The notes below the pieces were generated by a model. That model saw only the letters and a list, made by a program, of their open reading frames with translations, had not been told where the DNA came from and made no database searches. A stretch of DNA of 18,980 nt from Flavobacteriaceae bacterium (lineage in GTDB: Bacteria; Bacteroidota; Bacteroidia; Flavobacteriales; Flavobacteriaceae). Both the position numbers and the translations under genes were made by a program. The stretch covers positions 1 through 18,980 of the forward strand of contig JAQWKF010000020.1 of NCBI GenBank assembly GCA_029247985.1. Direction: 5' to 3'. Below, piece by piece: positions 1 through 7,915 of the stretch (position 1 is its first letter; every line of letters starts with the position of its first letter).

Positions 1-494
1 ATAGCTATCGTGGGCTTAATTTATCTTATGATAAAGATAACATAGGCAAATACAACGCAAATGTTATTATACTCAACAATACAGTTTTTAAGGATATTGA
101 AGAGCACGCGGTAAATTATTTAAGAACAACACCCGACATAAACCTGCTCGGTGGGGAGCTTATCATTGACCGATGTGTATTTGATAATGTTTACAACAGT
201 GAGAAAGGAAAAATTATAGTATCTAATGGAATACATAAGGTAAGCATTACAAATTCTGTATTTGTGAATAGTTATAAAATACAAATCCCATTGCGCCTCT
301 CTGGTGCTGCAAACAAGATTGATAATTGCCTTTTCTATGACGTAGGTTTCCCTAAATTTTTAAAGGGTGCTATGGACACTAATGTGTTGTACAAAAAACC
401 AAAGTGGTCTGATGAGAATGCATACATCCCAGATGAAAAGTCTCCTTTATTGAAAGACAAAAACGGAGTAGGTAATATTGGTCTGATTTACTAA
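1..494 (+). CDS. PL6-like alginate lyase, C-terminal part (5' truncated by the window edge)
   Basis: Open reading frame without a start, read from base 3 to the TAA at 492-494, about 163 residues. It shows repeated short beta-strand rungs with Asn/Asp turns (for example VIILNNTVFKDI, LIIDRCVFDNV, VSITNSVFVNS, NKIDNCLFYDV), the pattern of a right-handed parallel beta-helix. The phrases YRGLNLSYD, LGGELIIDRC and KIIVSNGIHKVSITNS resemble the C-terminal beta-helix domain of two-domain PL6 (chondroitinase-B type) alginate lyases. The catalytic N-terminal domain and any signal peptide lie outside the window, so activity cannot be judged. The internal ATG at 264 is not the true start, because coding sequence continues upstream of it. 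The gene is followed by a hairpin terminator and converges with the leftward operon. Another beta-helix lyase or epimerase-like family is the main alternative. Confidence 0.65.
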   Translation, partial: SYRGLNLSYDKDNIGKYNANVIILNNTVFKDIEEHAVNYLRTTPDINLLGGELIIDRCVFDNVYNSEKGKIIVSNGIHKVSITNSVFVNSYKIQIPLRLSGAANKIDNCLFYDVGFPKFLKGAMDTNVLYKKPKWSDENAYIPDEKSPLLKDKNGVGNIGLIY

Positions 495-515
495 TTCTTA
501 TATCTTATATATAAA

Positions 516-540
516 AAAAGCACCCATCTAGGGTGCTTTT
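516..540. terminator. Bidirectional rho-independent terminator
   Basis: A perfect 10-bp stem (AAAAGCACCC at 516-525, GGGTGCTTTT at 531-540) with a 5-nt loop. It has an A-tract on the left and a T-tract on the right, so it can end transcription from either side. It sits between the PL6-like gene (stop at 494) and the converging leftward gene (stop at 561), and probably insulates the two transcription units. Confidence 0.85.
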
Positions 541-560
541 AGAATTAGTCTGAAAAAAGT

Positions 561-1760
561 TTAGCGTTTTATTAGTTTGCTAACGGATGTTTTTCCTTTG
601 TCTTCAATTTCAATCATGTATAGGCCACTTCGTTGACTCGTTAAGTCAAGTGCGTTGGTATTTGTAACTTCCTTTATAAGTTGACCACTTATATTAAACA
701 CGCGAATGGCATCAACTGATTCTTTTCCAGAAATATGAACCATACCTTCAGTTGGGTTAGGGTAGGCTAAAATTCCATTTGATGAAAAATCCGAAACAGA
801 AAGGGTTAGTGCAGTAGGATTTACTTTACCATAGTAAAGGTACAAATCATCCCAACCTACGAATGCATCGGGTTGAACATTACCGCCTGTACCGCTAAAT
901 TGCCATTGTGGCCCACCACCACTGCCTTTACATGCCGCTACCCAATCGCTTGCAATTGTATAACCTGTGTTAGTTCCCTGGCGAAGTACCATTGTTGGCT
1001 CTGATATAATATCAAAATTAACAACCGTCGCACTTGTGGTTGTATTAATAGTACCCAAGATGGCAGAATCCTCGACAAATATAATTTGACCGTAAGCATA
1101 TTCATTACCATCGTCATCTAAAAAAGAATATGAGTCATAAAGAGTCCATGAAGTGTGATCTCCAGTATTGTCGATAATCCCATCAGCTTCTGCTGTAGTT
1201 GCACCATCGATACGAACATTTTTAGGATTTGAGGTAGAACTAACCAACATGTAAGTAGCTGTTCCATCAGATAGATTACCATCATATCCTATATCTGGTG
1301 TTTTTGTTGAAACATCGCCACTATCATTTCTATCTCCGTCACTGTCAGTTCCGCTAAGTTCAATGACAAGAACAGTAGCAGCTTGATCAATTAACGCGGC
1401 ATAACCGTTTGTAAAAGTAGTAGATGTTCCTAGTTCTTGATAATTACTAACAATAGCAAAAACACCATTAGAACCAAAGCTTCTTGTACCATCACCTAGG
1501 CTAATTGCCTCAGTAACCTTACCAAGGGAACCAGATTCTCCATCACCCTCAATAACAATTAAGTATAAATCGGAAGGAATAATTTCATTTGCTGTCCCTC
1601 TGATTTCAATATACTCCGCAGATAAATCTCCACCTGAAGGACTGGGTATCAATTTATTGATATAATAACCACTCCCTGTCGGAATTCCGTCAAATTGTGC
1701 AAAAGAAGAAAAAGACAAGAAAAGTGAGAGTGTAATATAAGTATGTAAATATTTTTTCAT
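561..1760 (-). CDS. T9SS-exported protein with lamin-tail-like N-terminal region
   Basis: 399 residues. The N-terminal signal peptide (about 1-21, ending SFA|Q) is clear. Residues about 24-130, with EYIEIRGTAN, SDLYLIVIEGDG and SNGVFAIVS, look like the beta-sandwich lamin-tail (LTD) domains common in secreted Bacteroidetes proteins. An acidic DSDGDRND loop near 139-146 could bind calcium. Residues about 332-399 form a type A T9SS sorting domain: AYPNPTEG, then IRVFNISGQLI, then GLYMIEIEDKG and a basic end (KLIKR). The protein should therefore cross the outer membrane and stay on the surface or be released. No catalytic motif is visible. It is the last gene of the leftward operon, 112 nt after the GH2 gene, so a surface adhesion or glycan-binding role is possible but unproven. 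Confidence 0.75.
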   Translation of the reverse strand: MKKYLHTYITLSLFLSFSSFAQFDGIPTGSGYYINKLIPSPSGGDLSAEYIEIRGTANEIIPSDLYLIVIEGDGESGSLGKVTEAISLGDGTRSFGSNGVFAIVSNYQELGTSTTFTNGYAALIDQAATVLVIELSGTDSDGDRNDSGDVSTKTPDIGYDGNLSDGTATYMLVSSTSNPKNVRIDGATTAEADGIIDNTGDHTSWTLYDSYSFLDDDGNEYAYGQIIFVEDSAILGTINTTTSATVVNFDIISEPTMVLRQGTNTGYTIASDWVAACKGSGGGPQWQFSGTGGNVQPDAFVGWDDLYLYYGKVNPTALTLSVSDFSSNGILAYPNPTEGMVHISGKESVDAIRVFNISGQLIKEVTNTNALDLTSQRSGLYMIEIEDKGKTSVSKLIKR

Positions 1761-1872
1761 AAAAGTGGTATTTTAATGTATAAATTTAGTTTGATTTTAG
1801 GTTAATATAATATTAAAAAGGAGTAAAATCGTACGTATTTTTAGTTTATTGTAATGCTATATTCATTTAAGT
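1761..1872. other. Intergenic spacer between the GH2 gene and the T9SS gene
   Basis: 112 nt of AT-rich sequence. It contains an AT palindrome (TTAATAT-A-ATATTAA, 1802-1816). No terminator hairpin and no good TTTG/TAnnTTTG promoter was found on the minus strand, so read-through from the GH2 gene is plausible. Confidence 0.4.
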
Positions 1873-4293
1873 TCATTCAATAGTTAGATAAGTACCTTTG
1901 AAATTTTGGCTTAGCACCATCATTTTTAAGGGTATATTTTTATTTGCTCTTACTACTTCAATTGATGCTCTTCCATTAGCCATTTCTATAACTTCACTAC
2001 CTGTTGGAGTGCCCATAGCTCTGAGTGTAATTCCACCTGATAAACATTGAAAATATACACGTTCTTCAAAGTCCAACACGCGAAGACCATTTTTGTCACG
2101 CGCCGTTGCCATGACCAAATAATTTCCATTATCCAATTGGGTGTACTCTAATGCAAGGCTTTTTGCGGTTCCATTTTTTGTAAATCTGTAGTTGACCTTT
2201 AATTTGTCCCTTACTTCGTTGCCAGAGGATATTTTTCCGACAGCTTCAAGCACATTTTCTCCATCCGTAAAGGGAACATTCCAATTTAGTCCTGCTGCTG
2301 GGAAGCTCTTAATATTTCTTTTTTTTGTGCCCATGCTTTTACCATTTAAAAACAGCTCAACTTCTTGGCAGTTACTATATACACTAACAGCACGTTTTAA
2401 CCCTTTTGGCCCTTGACGTTCTGTCCATGTATGCGACTCAATATAGGCAAAAGGTGTAGTGTCATTCCAATAGCTTTTAAACACATAAAAAGCATCTTTA
2501 GGGTTGTTGTTTCTATCTACCAAGCCCTTTTGATTAATATAGGGTATTGCATTTTCAGGGCGTAATGGTGTTCCAAAATCCTTGAATGCCCACTGCGCGT
2601 TCCCTACAAATGCGGTGTCATTTTCACTAATGCGCAAGTGCCAATCAAATAAATCGACAATATAGTTTTCACTCCAATCGCCAACTTTTGCAATATTAGG
2701 AACATCATTTTGTACAATGGCTTCTTCCCAGCCATCGGCTTGGATTTTGCCTTCACCAGTGATGGGGTTTTCTGTGTGTCTTCCCACATGACTAGAACCG
2801 CCATACTCGGTATGTAAAAAATGTTTGTATTCTTTTTTGTATTTGTCAACGGCTTTTTGATAACTCTTATAACTTCCAGAATACCATCCAGACCATATGG
2901 ATGGTGAAAAAACATCCACGATATCTGAGCCCTCATAAAACTTTCTGATGGCTGTTTTTCGTGTTGGGTCTAGCTTGTGTGCATAGTCGTTTAGTTCTGA
3001 GAGGTAATCTTTTAATTGATCAATATCATCACCTCCTTCAAAATCGGGTAACCAATAAATTTCATTTCCTAAGGACCAAAGAATTACACTGGGGTGGTTA
3101 TAATTTTGTTCTATAATTTCTTTGAGCATATATTTGGTGTTCTTTTTCCACGCATCGTTGCCCAAACCCCCACGGCACCACGGTAATTCGTCCCAAACAA
3201 GTATGCCCAACTCATCGCAAGCCTTATAGATTTCAGGATCTTGAGGATAATGTGCAAGTCGAACGAAATTAGCACCCATCTCTTTGATAAGTTCCATGTC
3301 TGTCCGGTGTTGTATATTACTCATTGCTGAGCCAACTCCTGCGTGTTCTTCATGCCGATGCGTACCTCTAAGTTTTAAGCGCTTTCCGTTAAGGTAAAAC
3401 GCTCCATAATCCTTAAACTCAAACCAACGAAAACCAAAATTTTCATTTAACTCGTCAATTGTTTTACCATCTTTTACAAGTGCTACAGTAAGATTATACA
3501 GATATGGGTTTTTTGTATCCCAAAGATTGGGATTTGTGATATTGGTAAAGTTGATATCCGCCGAATTATCCACCACATCAAATACAGCTGTTTTGACCAT
3601 ATTTCCGTCATTGTCAGTAAGTACTGCCTCAACCGATAGTTTATTATTTTTAGGATTTGTAATCAACACTTTTGCATTCAATGCTGCATTACTGCTTGTC
3701 ACTTTGGGTGTGGTAATTTTTAAATCATTTACGTGCTCAGCAGGAAGTGTTTTTAACCAAACATCACGTGTGATGCCCCCATATATGAAAAAATCACTCT
3801 TTTGTGAAGGGATAACTTCTGGATTATAGCCATTGTTTGCATACACCAAAATTTGATTTTTACCTTCCTTAACTGCATCTGTAATATCTAGGTTAAACCC
3901 AATATACCCACCAATGTGTTGACCAACATTCTTACCATTCACATAAACCTTAGATGTAATGTTGACCCCCTCAAAGTATAGCTGAAAAACTTGACCCGCG
4001 CTAATGTTTGAGATTTCAATGTCTTTCCGATACCAGCTGCCGTCTCTTCTGTAGCCCGGCGCTAAGTCTGTTGCATCAATAGCATTCCAAGTATGTGGTA
4101 GATCAATGTCTTTCCAATTTTCATTGGCAAGTGCAGCATCAGGCGTTTCTGCATTATACTCTAGATATTCCCAACCTTTGTTAATGTTAGTCGTTTGTCG
4201 TAACACCTTATCAGAAATCAAATTACACGAGCTTGTAATAAAAGCAAGGATTAGGGTATAAATGAATGCAAAGTTGTTATAGCGAGACTTCAT
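1873..4293 (-). CDS. GH2-family glycosidase lipoprotein (beta-glucuronidase/beta-galactosidase type)
   Basis: 806 residues. The lipoprotein signal ends ITSSC with Cys23 as the lipidated residue, so it is membrane-anchored in the periplasm or on the cell surface. Domains in order: a jelly-roll sugar-binding domain (about 35-185), an Ig-like domain (about 188-290), a TIM barrel (about 292-610) and a C-terminal Ig-like extension. The family signatures LRGTHRHEEHAG and NFVRLAHYPQDP are present. The expected acid/base is Glu411 in SLGNEIYW and the nucleophile is Glu496 in HTEYGG, 85 residues apart as is usual for GH2. It overlaps the GH88 stop codon by one base (TAATG), so the two are translationally coupled. 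GH2 covers galactosidases, glucuronidases and mannosidases; the operon favours a beta-linked uronate or neighbouring sugar, but specificity cannot be read from the sequence. Confidence 0.88.
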   Translation of the reverse strand: MKSRYNNFAFIYTLILAFITSSCNLISDKVLRQTTNINKGWEYLEYNAETPDAALANENWKDIDLPHTWNAIDATDLAPGYRRDGSWYRKDIEISNISAGQVFQLYFEGVNITSKVYVNGKNVGQHIGGYIGFNLDITDAVKEGKNQILVYANNGYNPEVIPSQKSDFFIYGGITRDVWLKTLPAEHVNDLKITTPKVTSSNAALNAKVLITNPKNNKLSVEAVLTDNDGNMVKTAVFDVVDNSADINFTNITNPNLWDTKNPYLYNLTVALVKDGKTIDELNENFGFRWFEFKDYGAFYLNGKRLKLRGTHRHEEHAGVGSAMSNIQHRTDMELIKEMGANFVRLAHYPQDPEIYKACDELGILVWDELPWCRGGLGNDAWKKNTKYMLKEIIEQNYNHPSVILWSLGNEIYWLPDFEGGDDIDQLKDYLSELNDYAHKLDPTRKTAIRKFYEGSDIVDVFSPSIWSGWYSGSYKSYQKAVDKYKKEYKHFLHTEYGGSSHVGRHTENPITGEGKIQADGWEEAIVQNDVPNIAKVGDWSENYIVDLFDWHLRISENDTAFVGNAQWAFKDFGTPLRPENAIPYINQKGLVDRNNNPKDAFYVFKSYWNDTTPFAYIESHTWTERQGPKGLKRAVSVYSNCQEVELFLNGKSMGTKKRNIKSFPAAGLNWNVPFTDGENVLEAVGKISSGNEVRDKLKVNYRFTKNGTAKSLALEYTQLDNGNYLVMATARDKNGLRVLDFEERVYFQCLSGGITLRAMGTPTGSEVIEMANGRASIEVVRANKNIPLKMMVLSQNFKGTYLTIE

Positions 4294-5477
4294 TAATTAA
4301 TATTTTTAAGTCTAATTAGGGTTTCAAGAAAATAGTAATCTCCATATGCAATGGGCTCATCTATCTCATCTTTTTTTGGCCAGTTTCCTGTACTGTGATC
4401 TAGTATAAAAGGTGCATCGAAATCAGATGCCAAAATATAATCTGGTGATTTTAGGCTCGTCATCACTTTTTTACTGTAATCCAAGTATTTTTCCTCTTGT
4501 GTATATCCATAAATTTCAACCATAGCAGCGGCTACAATTGTTCCAGCAGAAACATCTCTTGGCGCATTTGGAATGGCAGGGTCATCAAAATCCCAGTATG
4601 GTATTCCGTCTTTTGGTAAATTTTTGTGATTTAAGAAATATTCAGCTGTGGCAATGGCACGATTTAGGTACCTAGTATCTTTGGTATATCGGTAGGCAAG
4701 TGTATAGCCATAAATCCCCCAACCGTGACCGCGCGCCCATGAAGACTCATCATTAATCCCTTGATGTGTGACTTTCATTCTGGGTTGGTATGTCAGGGTA
4801 TCATAATCTACCACGTGATAGCAACTATTGTCTGCTTTAAAATGGTGTTTTAATGTGGTGTTTGCATGGGTAACTGCTAACTTATGAAAGCTACTATCCC
4901 CTGAAATTTTAGTTGCTTCGAAAAGTAGTTCTAAGTTCATCATGTTGTCAATGATTACTGGAAATTGCCATACTTCTTTGTTGAAATCCCAAGAGCGAAT
5001 ACTTTTAATATTTTCATCAAATCGAGTACTTAACGTTTTGGCACTTTCAACAATAATATTTTTGTACCGTTTGTTCTCTTTTATTTTGAGTCCGTTGCCA
5101 AAACTGTTGTACACCTTAAAACCCATGTCGTGGGTGCGATTATTAAACTTTTCCTTTTCAATAAATGCTGTCCACTCCTCGGCTTTTTCGATGTAATCTT
5201 GATTTCCAGTTAAGGAGTATAAGTGCCAAAGGTTACCTGCAAAAAATCCGCTAGTCCAATCTTTAGAAGGAACTTTTTTAATAGCATTTGCTTTGTAAGA
5301 ATAGCTTCTTGGGAATGCTAATGAATCAACCGAGTATGTTAGTAATTTTTCATACCTCTTTTCTAAAAGTATTTCTATATCCGATTTAGCATCTTCTTTT
5401 TTTCTTGAGCACCCCGATAATATAAGGGCTAAAAAAATCAAGAGAAAATAATAATTTTTATTTTGGCTAAAGATCAT
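4293..5477 (-). CDS. GH88 unsaturated glucuronyl hydrolase lipoprotein
   Basis: 394 residues with a lipoprotein signal (ALILSGC, Cys23). The family hydrolyses the terminal 4,5-unsaturated uronate left by polysaccharide lyases, releasing it as the free sugar that rearranges to a keto-uronate. The (alpha/alpha)6-barrel signatures are visible: DWTSGFFAGNLWHLY (about 73-87), THDMGF with Asp117, VIIDNMMNLELL with Asp177, and HQGINDESSWARGHGWGIYGY (residues 238-258). Asp117 and Asp177 correspond to the two catalytic aspartates of characterised unsaturated glucuronyl hydrolases. Length is normal for the family. It is one base coupled to GH2 downstream and 58 nt from the AraC-type gene upstream. GH105 is the closest alternative but the HDMGF and SSWARG motifs fit GH88 better. 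It links lyase products to the kduI-kduD pathway. Confidence 0.9.
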   Translation of the reverse strand: MIFSQNKNYYFLLIFLALILSGCSRKKEDAKSDIEILLEKRYEKLLTYSVDSLAFPRSYSYKANAIKKVPSKDWTSGFFAGNLWHLYSLTGNQDYIEKAEEWTAFIEKEKFNNRTHDMGFKVYNSFGNGLKIKENKRYKNIIVESAKTLSTRFDENIKSIRSWDFNKEVWQFPVIIDNMMNLELLFEATKISGDSSFHKLAVTHANTTLKHHFKADNSCYHVVDYDTLTYQPRMKVTHQGINDESSWARGHGWGIYGYTLAYRYTKDTRYLNRAIATAEYFLNHKNLPKDGIPYWDFDDPAIPNAPRDVSAGTIVAAAMVEIYGYTQEEKYLDYSKKVMTSLKSPDYILASDFDAPFILDHSTGNWPKKDEIDEPIAYGDYYFLETLIRLKNIN

Positions 5478-5490
5478 GGTTGTTAAGATT

Positions 5491-5500
5491 AACTTAAGTT
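5491..5500. promoter_or_regulatory. 10-bp perfect palindrome upstream of GH88
   Basis: AACTTAAGTT lies 14 nt before the GH88 start codon in the short gap after the AraC-type gene. It could be part of a regulatory site or could be chance in AT-rich DNA. No promoter boxes accompany it clearly. Confidence 0.2.
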
Positions 5501-5535
5501 GTTAAATGCTTTTTAATTTCAGTAAATTTAAAGCA

Positions 5536-6162
5536 TTAGATCGCGTATTTTTTTTGAAATTGACTAGGAGTAAGACCAAATTTTTCACTAAAACACATAC
5601 TGAAATATTTTGGGTTTTTATATCCAACATGATAGCTTACTTCTGAAATAATCATTTTGCCTTTTTCAAGTAATTGTACAGCACGTCTCATGCGATAATG
5701 TTTTATTAAATCGTTTGGAGTAAAGTTTGTCCATGTTTTAACCTTTAAGAACAACAATGTACGACTAACACCTAGTTCAGAACAAAATGCAGAAATATTA
5801 AAAAATTCGTTACTGATATTTTCCTCTATAATGAGAAGCGCTTTTTTAAATAGTTTTTCATCAAATGAGGGGATAGATACTTCATTTGGCTGAAAAAAAT
5901 CTTGTGTGTTTATTTCTTTTATGAATCGCTGCTCGTTTTCCCTTTCAAGAAATTCAATTCTTGACTTTAGCCTAGCCACTTCTTTAAAAAGCGTTCGCAC
6001 CTGTTCTTTAAGCGCTTCGTTTTTATAGGCAGGTTGAGCCATTAATGACTCTAAATTTTTTGCCCTAGTTTTAAGTTCATCTGCTAAATACATGTTTCCG
6101 CTATTATTTAATTCTTGTATGTTTTCTTTTATATCAGACCTGACTCTTGTTTCAATCATCAT
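5536..6162 (-). CDS. Short AraC-family regulator with coiled-coil N-terminus
   Basis: 208 residues, probably cytoplasmic; no signal peptide or membrane segment is seen. Residues about 105-205 are an AraC-type DNA-binding domain: a first helix-turn-helix around 122-142 (FNISAFCSELGVSRTLLFLK) and a second around 171-195 ending in the typical YHVGYKNPKYFSMCFSEKFG followed by TPSQFQKKY. This block closely matches the output domain of Bacteroidetes hybrid two-component regulators. The N-terminal half has no periplasmic sensor, kinase or receiver domain. It is charged and helical, with a likely coiled coil at about 46-84 that could dimerise. It overlaps the beta-helix gene by 4 nt (ATGA), so it is co-expressed with the enzymes. 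The start could be either of two adjacent Met codons. Its effector is unknown. Confidence 0.82.
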   Translation of the reverse strand: MMIETRVRSDIKENIQELNNSGNMYLADELKTRAKNLESLMAQPAYKNEALKEQVRTLFKEVARLKSRIEFLERENEQRFIKEINTQDFFQPNEVSIPSFDEKLFKKALLIIEENISNEFFNISAFCSELGVSRTLLFLKVKTWTNFTPNDLIKHYRMRRAVQLLEKGKMIISEVSYHVGYKNPKYFSMCFSEKFGLTPSQFQKKYAI

Positions 6163-7829
6163 TGGGGCTTATTTTTTTGTCGTGTTGTTAGTTGATAGTT
6201 GTAAAGTGATGGGTGTTTTTCAAAAACTTCATTAACTGCCTTTATCATAGTCATAGGCTGGTAGTTAACTTCAAAAGTTTGATTCCCATTAATTCCTATA
6301 ATACGAGCAAATGGGCCATCTTTCATTCCATCTAACTTTATTGTTTTTGATGAATTGATATCATTCAATACATTAACTTTAGTGTTCCAAAAAGTACTAA
6401 ATGCACCGTGGGAAGGTTTCCAGTAGCCGGCACCCCCACCTTTAAATAGGGGGTAACTCATTTCTTCATCTGGCGAAATATGTACTGTGGTATTGTCAAA
6501 TAAGTTTTGATGATTCGCACCCGAATGCTGATCCAAAATGGGATCCACAAAAACTTCACAGTTCAGGTATACACATTTTGTTGCTAATGTATTGAAGCTC
6601 AGCGGGTGCACCGCTTTGTTATAAACTTTTATCCCTCTGGCCAATACATTATATGTTCCAGACATTGCAACAGTATAATGTGCTGTATTTTCCCCTTTTG
6701 TGACTACGCCTTCAATGGTTACATTGGCAATATTTTCTGTAAGTATGCCACTATCTGCATTTTCAATGATGATATTTTTCACCCAACTGTTATGTACACG
6801 CGTAAGGTAAATACCGTTAAAACCTGGTTCAACGTGATGCGCAATTCGAGGCGATTTTGGAAACCGAATACTGAAATCTTGGATACCAATTTCTTTTAGA
6901 TGATTCCATCTCACTAATTGCGCTTCAAATGCTGGTTTTACATCAATTGTTAGTGGGCTACTTATTGTTGCTATTCCCTCTGATATTGCAAGGACTTTTA
7001 ACTGTTGGCGCACTAGTGGTAAGTCTGGAAAATTCCAATGATGGCTGCCAATTCTTGTTAATTGATTTTTATAAAGCTCCTGGATTATCTGACTTTCTTC
7101 ACCTTGCTTATTAAAGAGTTGGAGTTCGACAACATCCCCAATATTTAAATGTTGCGATTCGGAAACACTTAAGGAGAAGCCCCCCCTTTTTCCTTCAGAA
7201 ACTTTTGCGAGCACCTCGTAGGGCCGCTCATATTTTTTTAGATAGGGCTTAACACGCTCTCCAGGAACTCGAGTCCATATAAACCCGCCTGACCAAGCGA
7301 ATTGGGAAAATGGTAAGTCTATATTGTTCTCTTTCTCCCGTTGCCTTTTGTCAAATTCAATTAGATACTCACGCAATTCTTTGAGATCTTCAGGATCTTT
7401 GGTGTACATTAGGGGTCTAGGACAATATATTTCAGTACCATGCTCACCAGATCCCGCACCACTTAAAATAAAATTATTGCGCTCAATGTAAATGATTCCA
7501 CTAATAATTATTTTTCCAGGCGGTAATAGTAATGTAACAGGCCCCTTTAATTTACTGACTTCGCTAATGGCATGTCGCAGTGCTTTAGTGTCGTCAAGAC
7601 CGTCATTAGCCACAACATTATAATCAACTGCATCTACAATAATTCCTGTAAAATCTGGAATTTGTTTATTTCCATTATGGTAGCCAGCATAACTAAAGTC
7701 GGGAATATAATTCTCGTCATTAACATTAACCCCAGAATGTGTAAAGGACATATTTTGCGACCAACTAACTGAAAATAAGCTTAGTATCGCTATTATAGGC
7801 ATTAAAAAGTTTAATTTTATTTTTATCAT
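6159..7829 (-). CDS. Secreted beta-helix protein, pectate-lyase-like; candidate polysaccharide lyase
   Basis: 556 residues with a Sec signal peptide (about 1-24, VSWS|Q; no lipobox). The motif DFSYAGYHNG (44-53), then DYNVVANDGLDDTKALRHAI (69-88) and VTLLLPPGKIIISGIIYI (98-115), is the start of a Pectate_lyase_3-type right-handed beta-helix. A long insert (about 140-300) interrupts the helix. Later rungs follow (GIYLTRVHNSWVKNIIIEN, GILTENIANVTIEGVV), with several His/Asp-rich loops (HHVEPGFNG, DQHSGANHQNLFDN). This organisation recalls the DUF4955-type proteins found in Bacteroidetes glycan loci. It is first in the leftward operon, ahead of the AraC-type regulator, GH88 and GH2, so a lyase producing the unsaturated ends used by GH88 is a reasonable inference. 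The catalytic residues are not identified, and a hydrolase or epimerase with the same fold is possible. Confidence 0.75.
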   Translation of the reverse strand: MIKIKLNFLMPIIAILSLFSVSWSQNMSFTHSGVNVNDENYIPDFSYAGYHNGNKQIPDFTGIIVDAVDYNVVANDGLDDTKALRHAISEVSKLKGPVTLLLPPGKIIISGIIYIERNNFILSGAGSGEHGTEIYCPRPLMYTKDPEDLKELREYLIEFDKRQREKENNIDLPFSQFAWSGGFIWTRVPGERVKPYLKKYERPYEVLAKVSEGKRGGFSLSVSESQHLNIGDVVELQLFNKQGEESQIIQELYKNQLTRIGSHHWNFPDLPLVRQQLKVLAISEGIATISSPLTIDVKPAFEAQLVRWNHLKEIGIQDFSIRFPKSPRIAHHVEPGFNGIYLTRVHNSWVKNIIIENADSGILTENIANVTIEGVVTKGENTAHYTVAMSGTYNVLARGIKVYNKAVHPLSFNTLATKCVYLNCEVFVDPILDQHSGANHQNLFDNTTVHISPDEEMSYPLFKGGGAGYWKPSHGAFSTFWNTKVNVLNDINSSKTIKLDGMKDGPFARIIGINGNQTFEVNYQPMTMIKAVNEVFEKHPSLYNYQLTTRQKNKPQ

Positions 7830-7837
7830 ATACTCTA

Positions 7838-7851
7838 TGCAATGGATTGCA
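7838..7851. promoter_or_regulatory. Putative LacI-family operator in the divergent promoter region
   Basis: TGCAAT-GG-ATTGCA, an inverted repeat with 6-nt arms and a 2-nt centre. The same motif with one changed arm base occurs before kduI (8993-9006). It lies immediately downstream of the -7 box of the leftward promoter, where a repressor could block transcription. The adjacent LacI-type gene at 7916 is the likely regulator. Confidence 0.7.
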
Positions 7852-7882
7852 CAATATAAAACGTTTTTGATTAAAATTCAAA
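7852..7882 (-). promoter_or_regulatory. Putative promoter of the leftward operon
   Basis: Read on the minus strand: TTTG (7882-7879), 20 nt, then TATATTG (7858-7852). The -33 box and its distance fit the Bacteroidetes pattern (TTTG, about 19-20 nt, TAnnTTTG), while the -7 box is imperfect. It is followed directly by the operator at 7838-7851 and then the start codon at 7829. The kduI promoter has the same arrangement. Confidence 0.55.
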
Positions 7883-7915
7883 ACATTTTTAATAAGTTTA
7901 CCGAACTTTAAAAAT

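Noticed and set aside
1802..1816. TTAATAT-A-ATATTAA palindrome upstream of the T9SS gene
   Set aside because: Pure A/T, no promoter boxes around it, and such palindromes are expected by chance in AT-rich spacers.
2604..2936. 110-residue minus-strand frame inside the GH2 gene
   Set aside because: It lies wholly within the GH2 gene in another frame of the same strand, with no domain or independent start context.
7866..7900. Promoter for the LacI gene (TTTG at 7866 and TAAGTTTA at 7893)
   Set aside because: The spacing is 23 nt and the -7 box lacks the final G, so the match is too weak to list as a feature, although some promoter must exist here.
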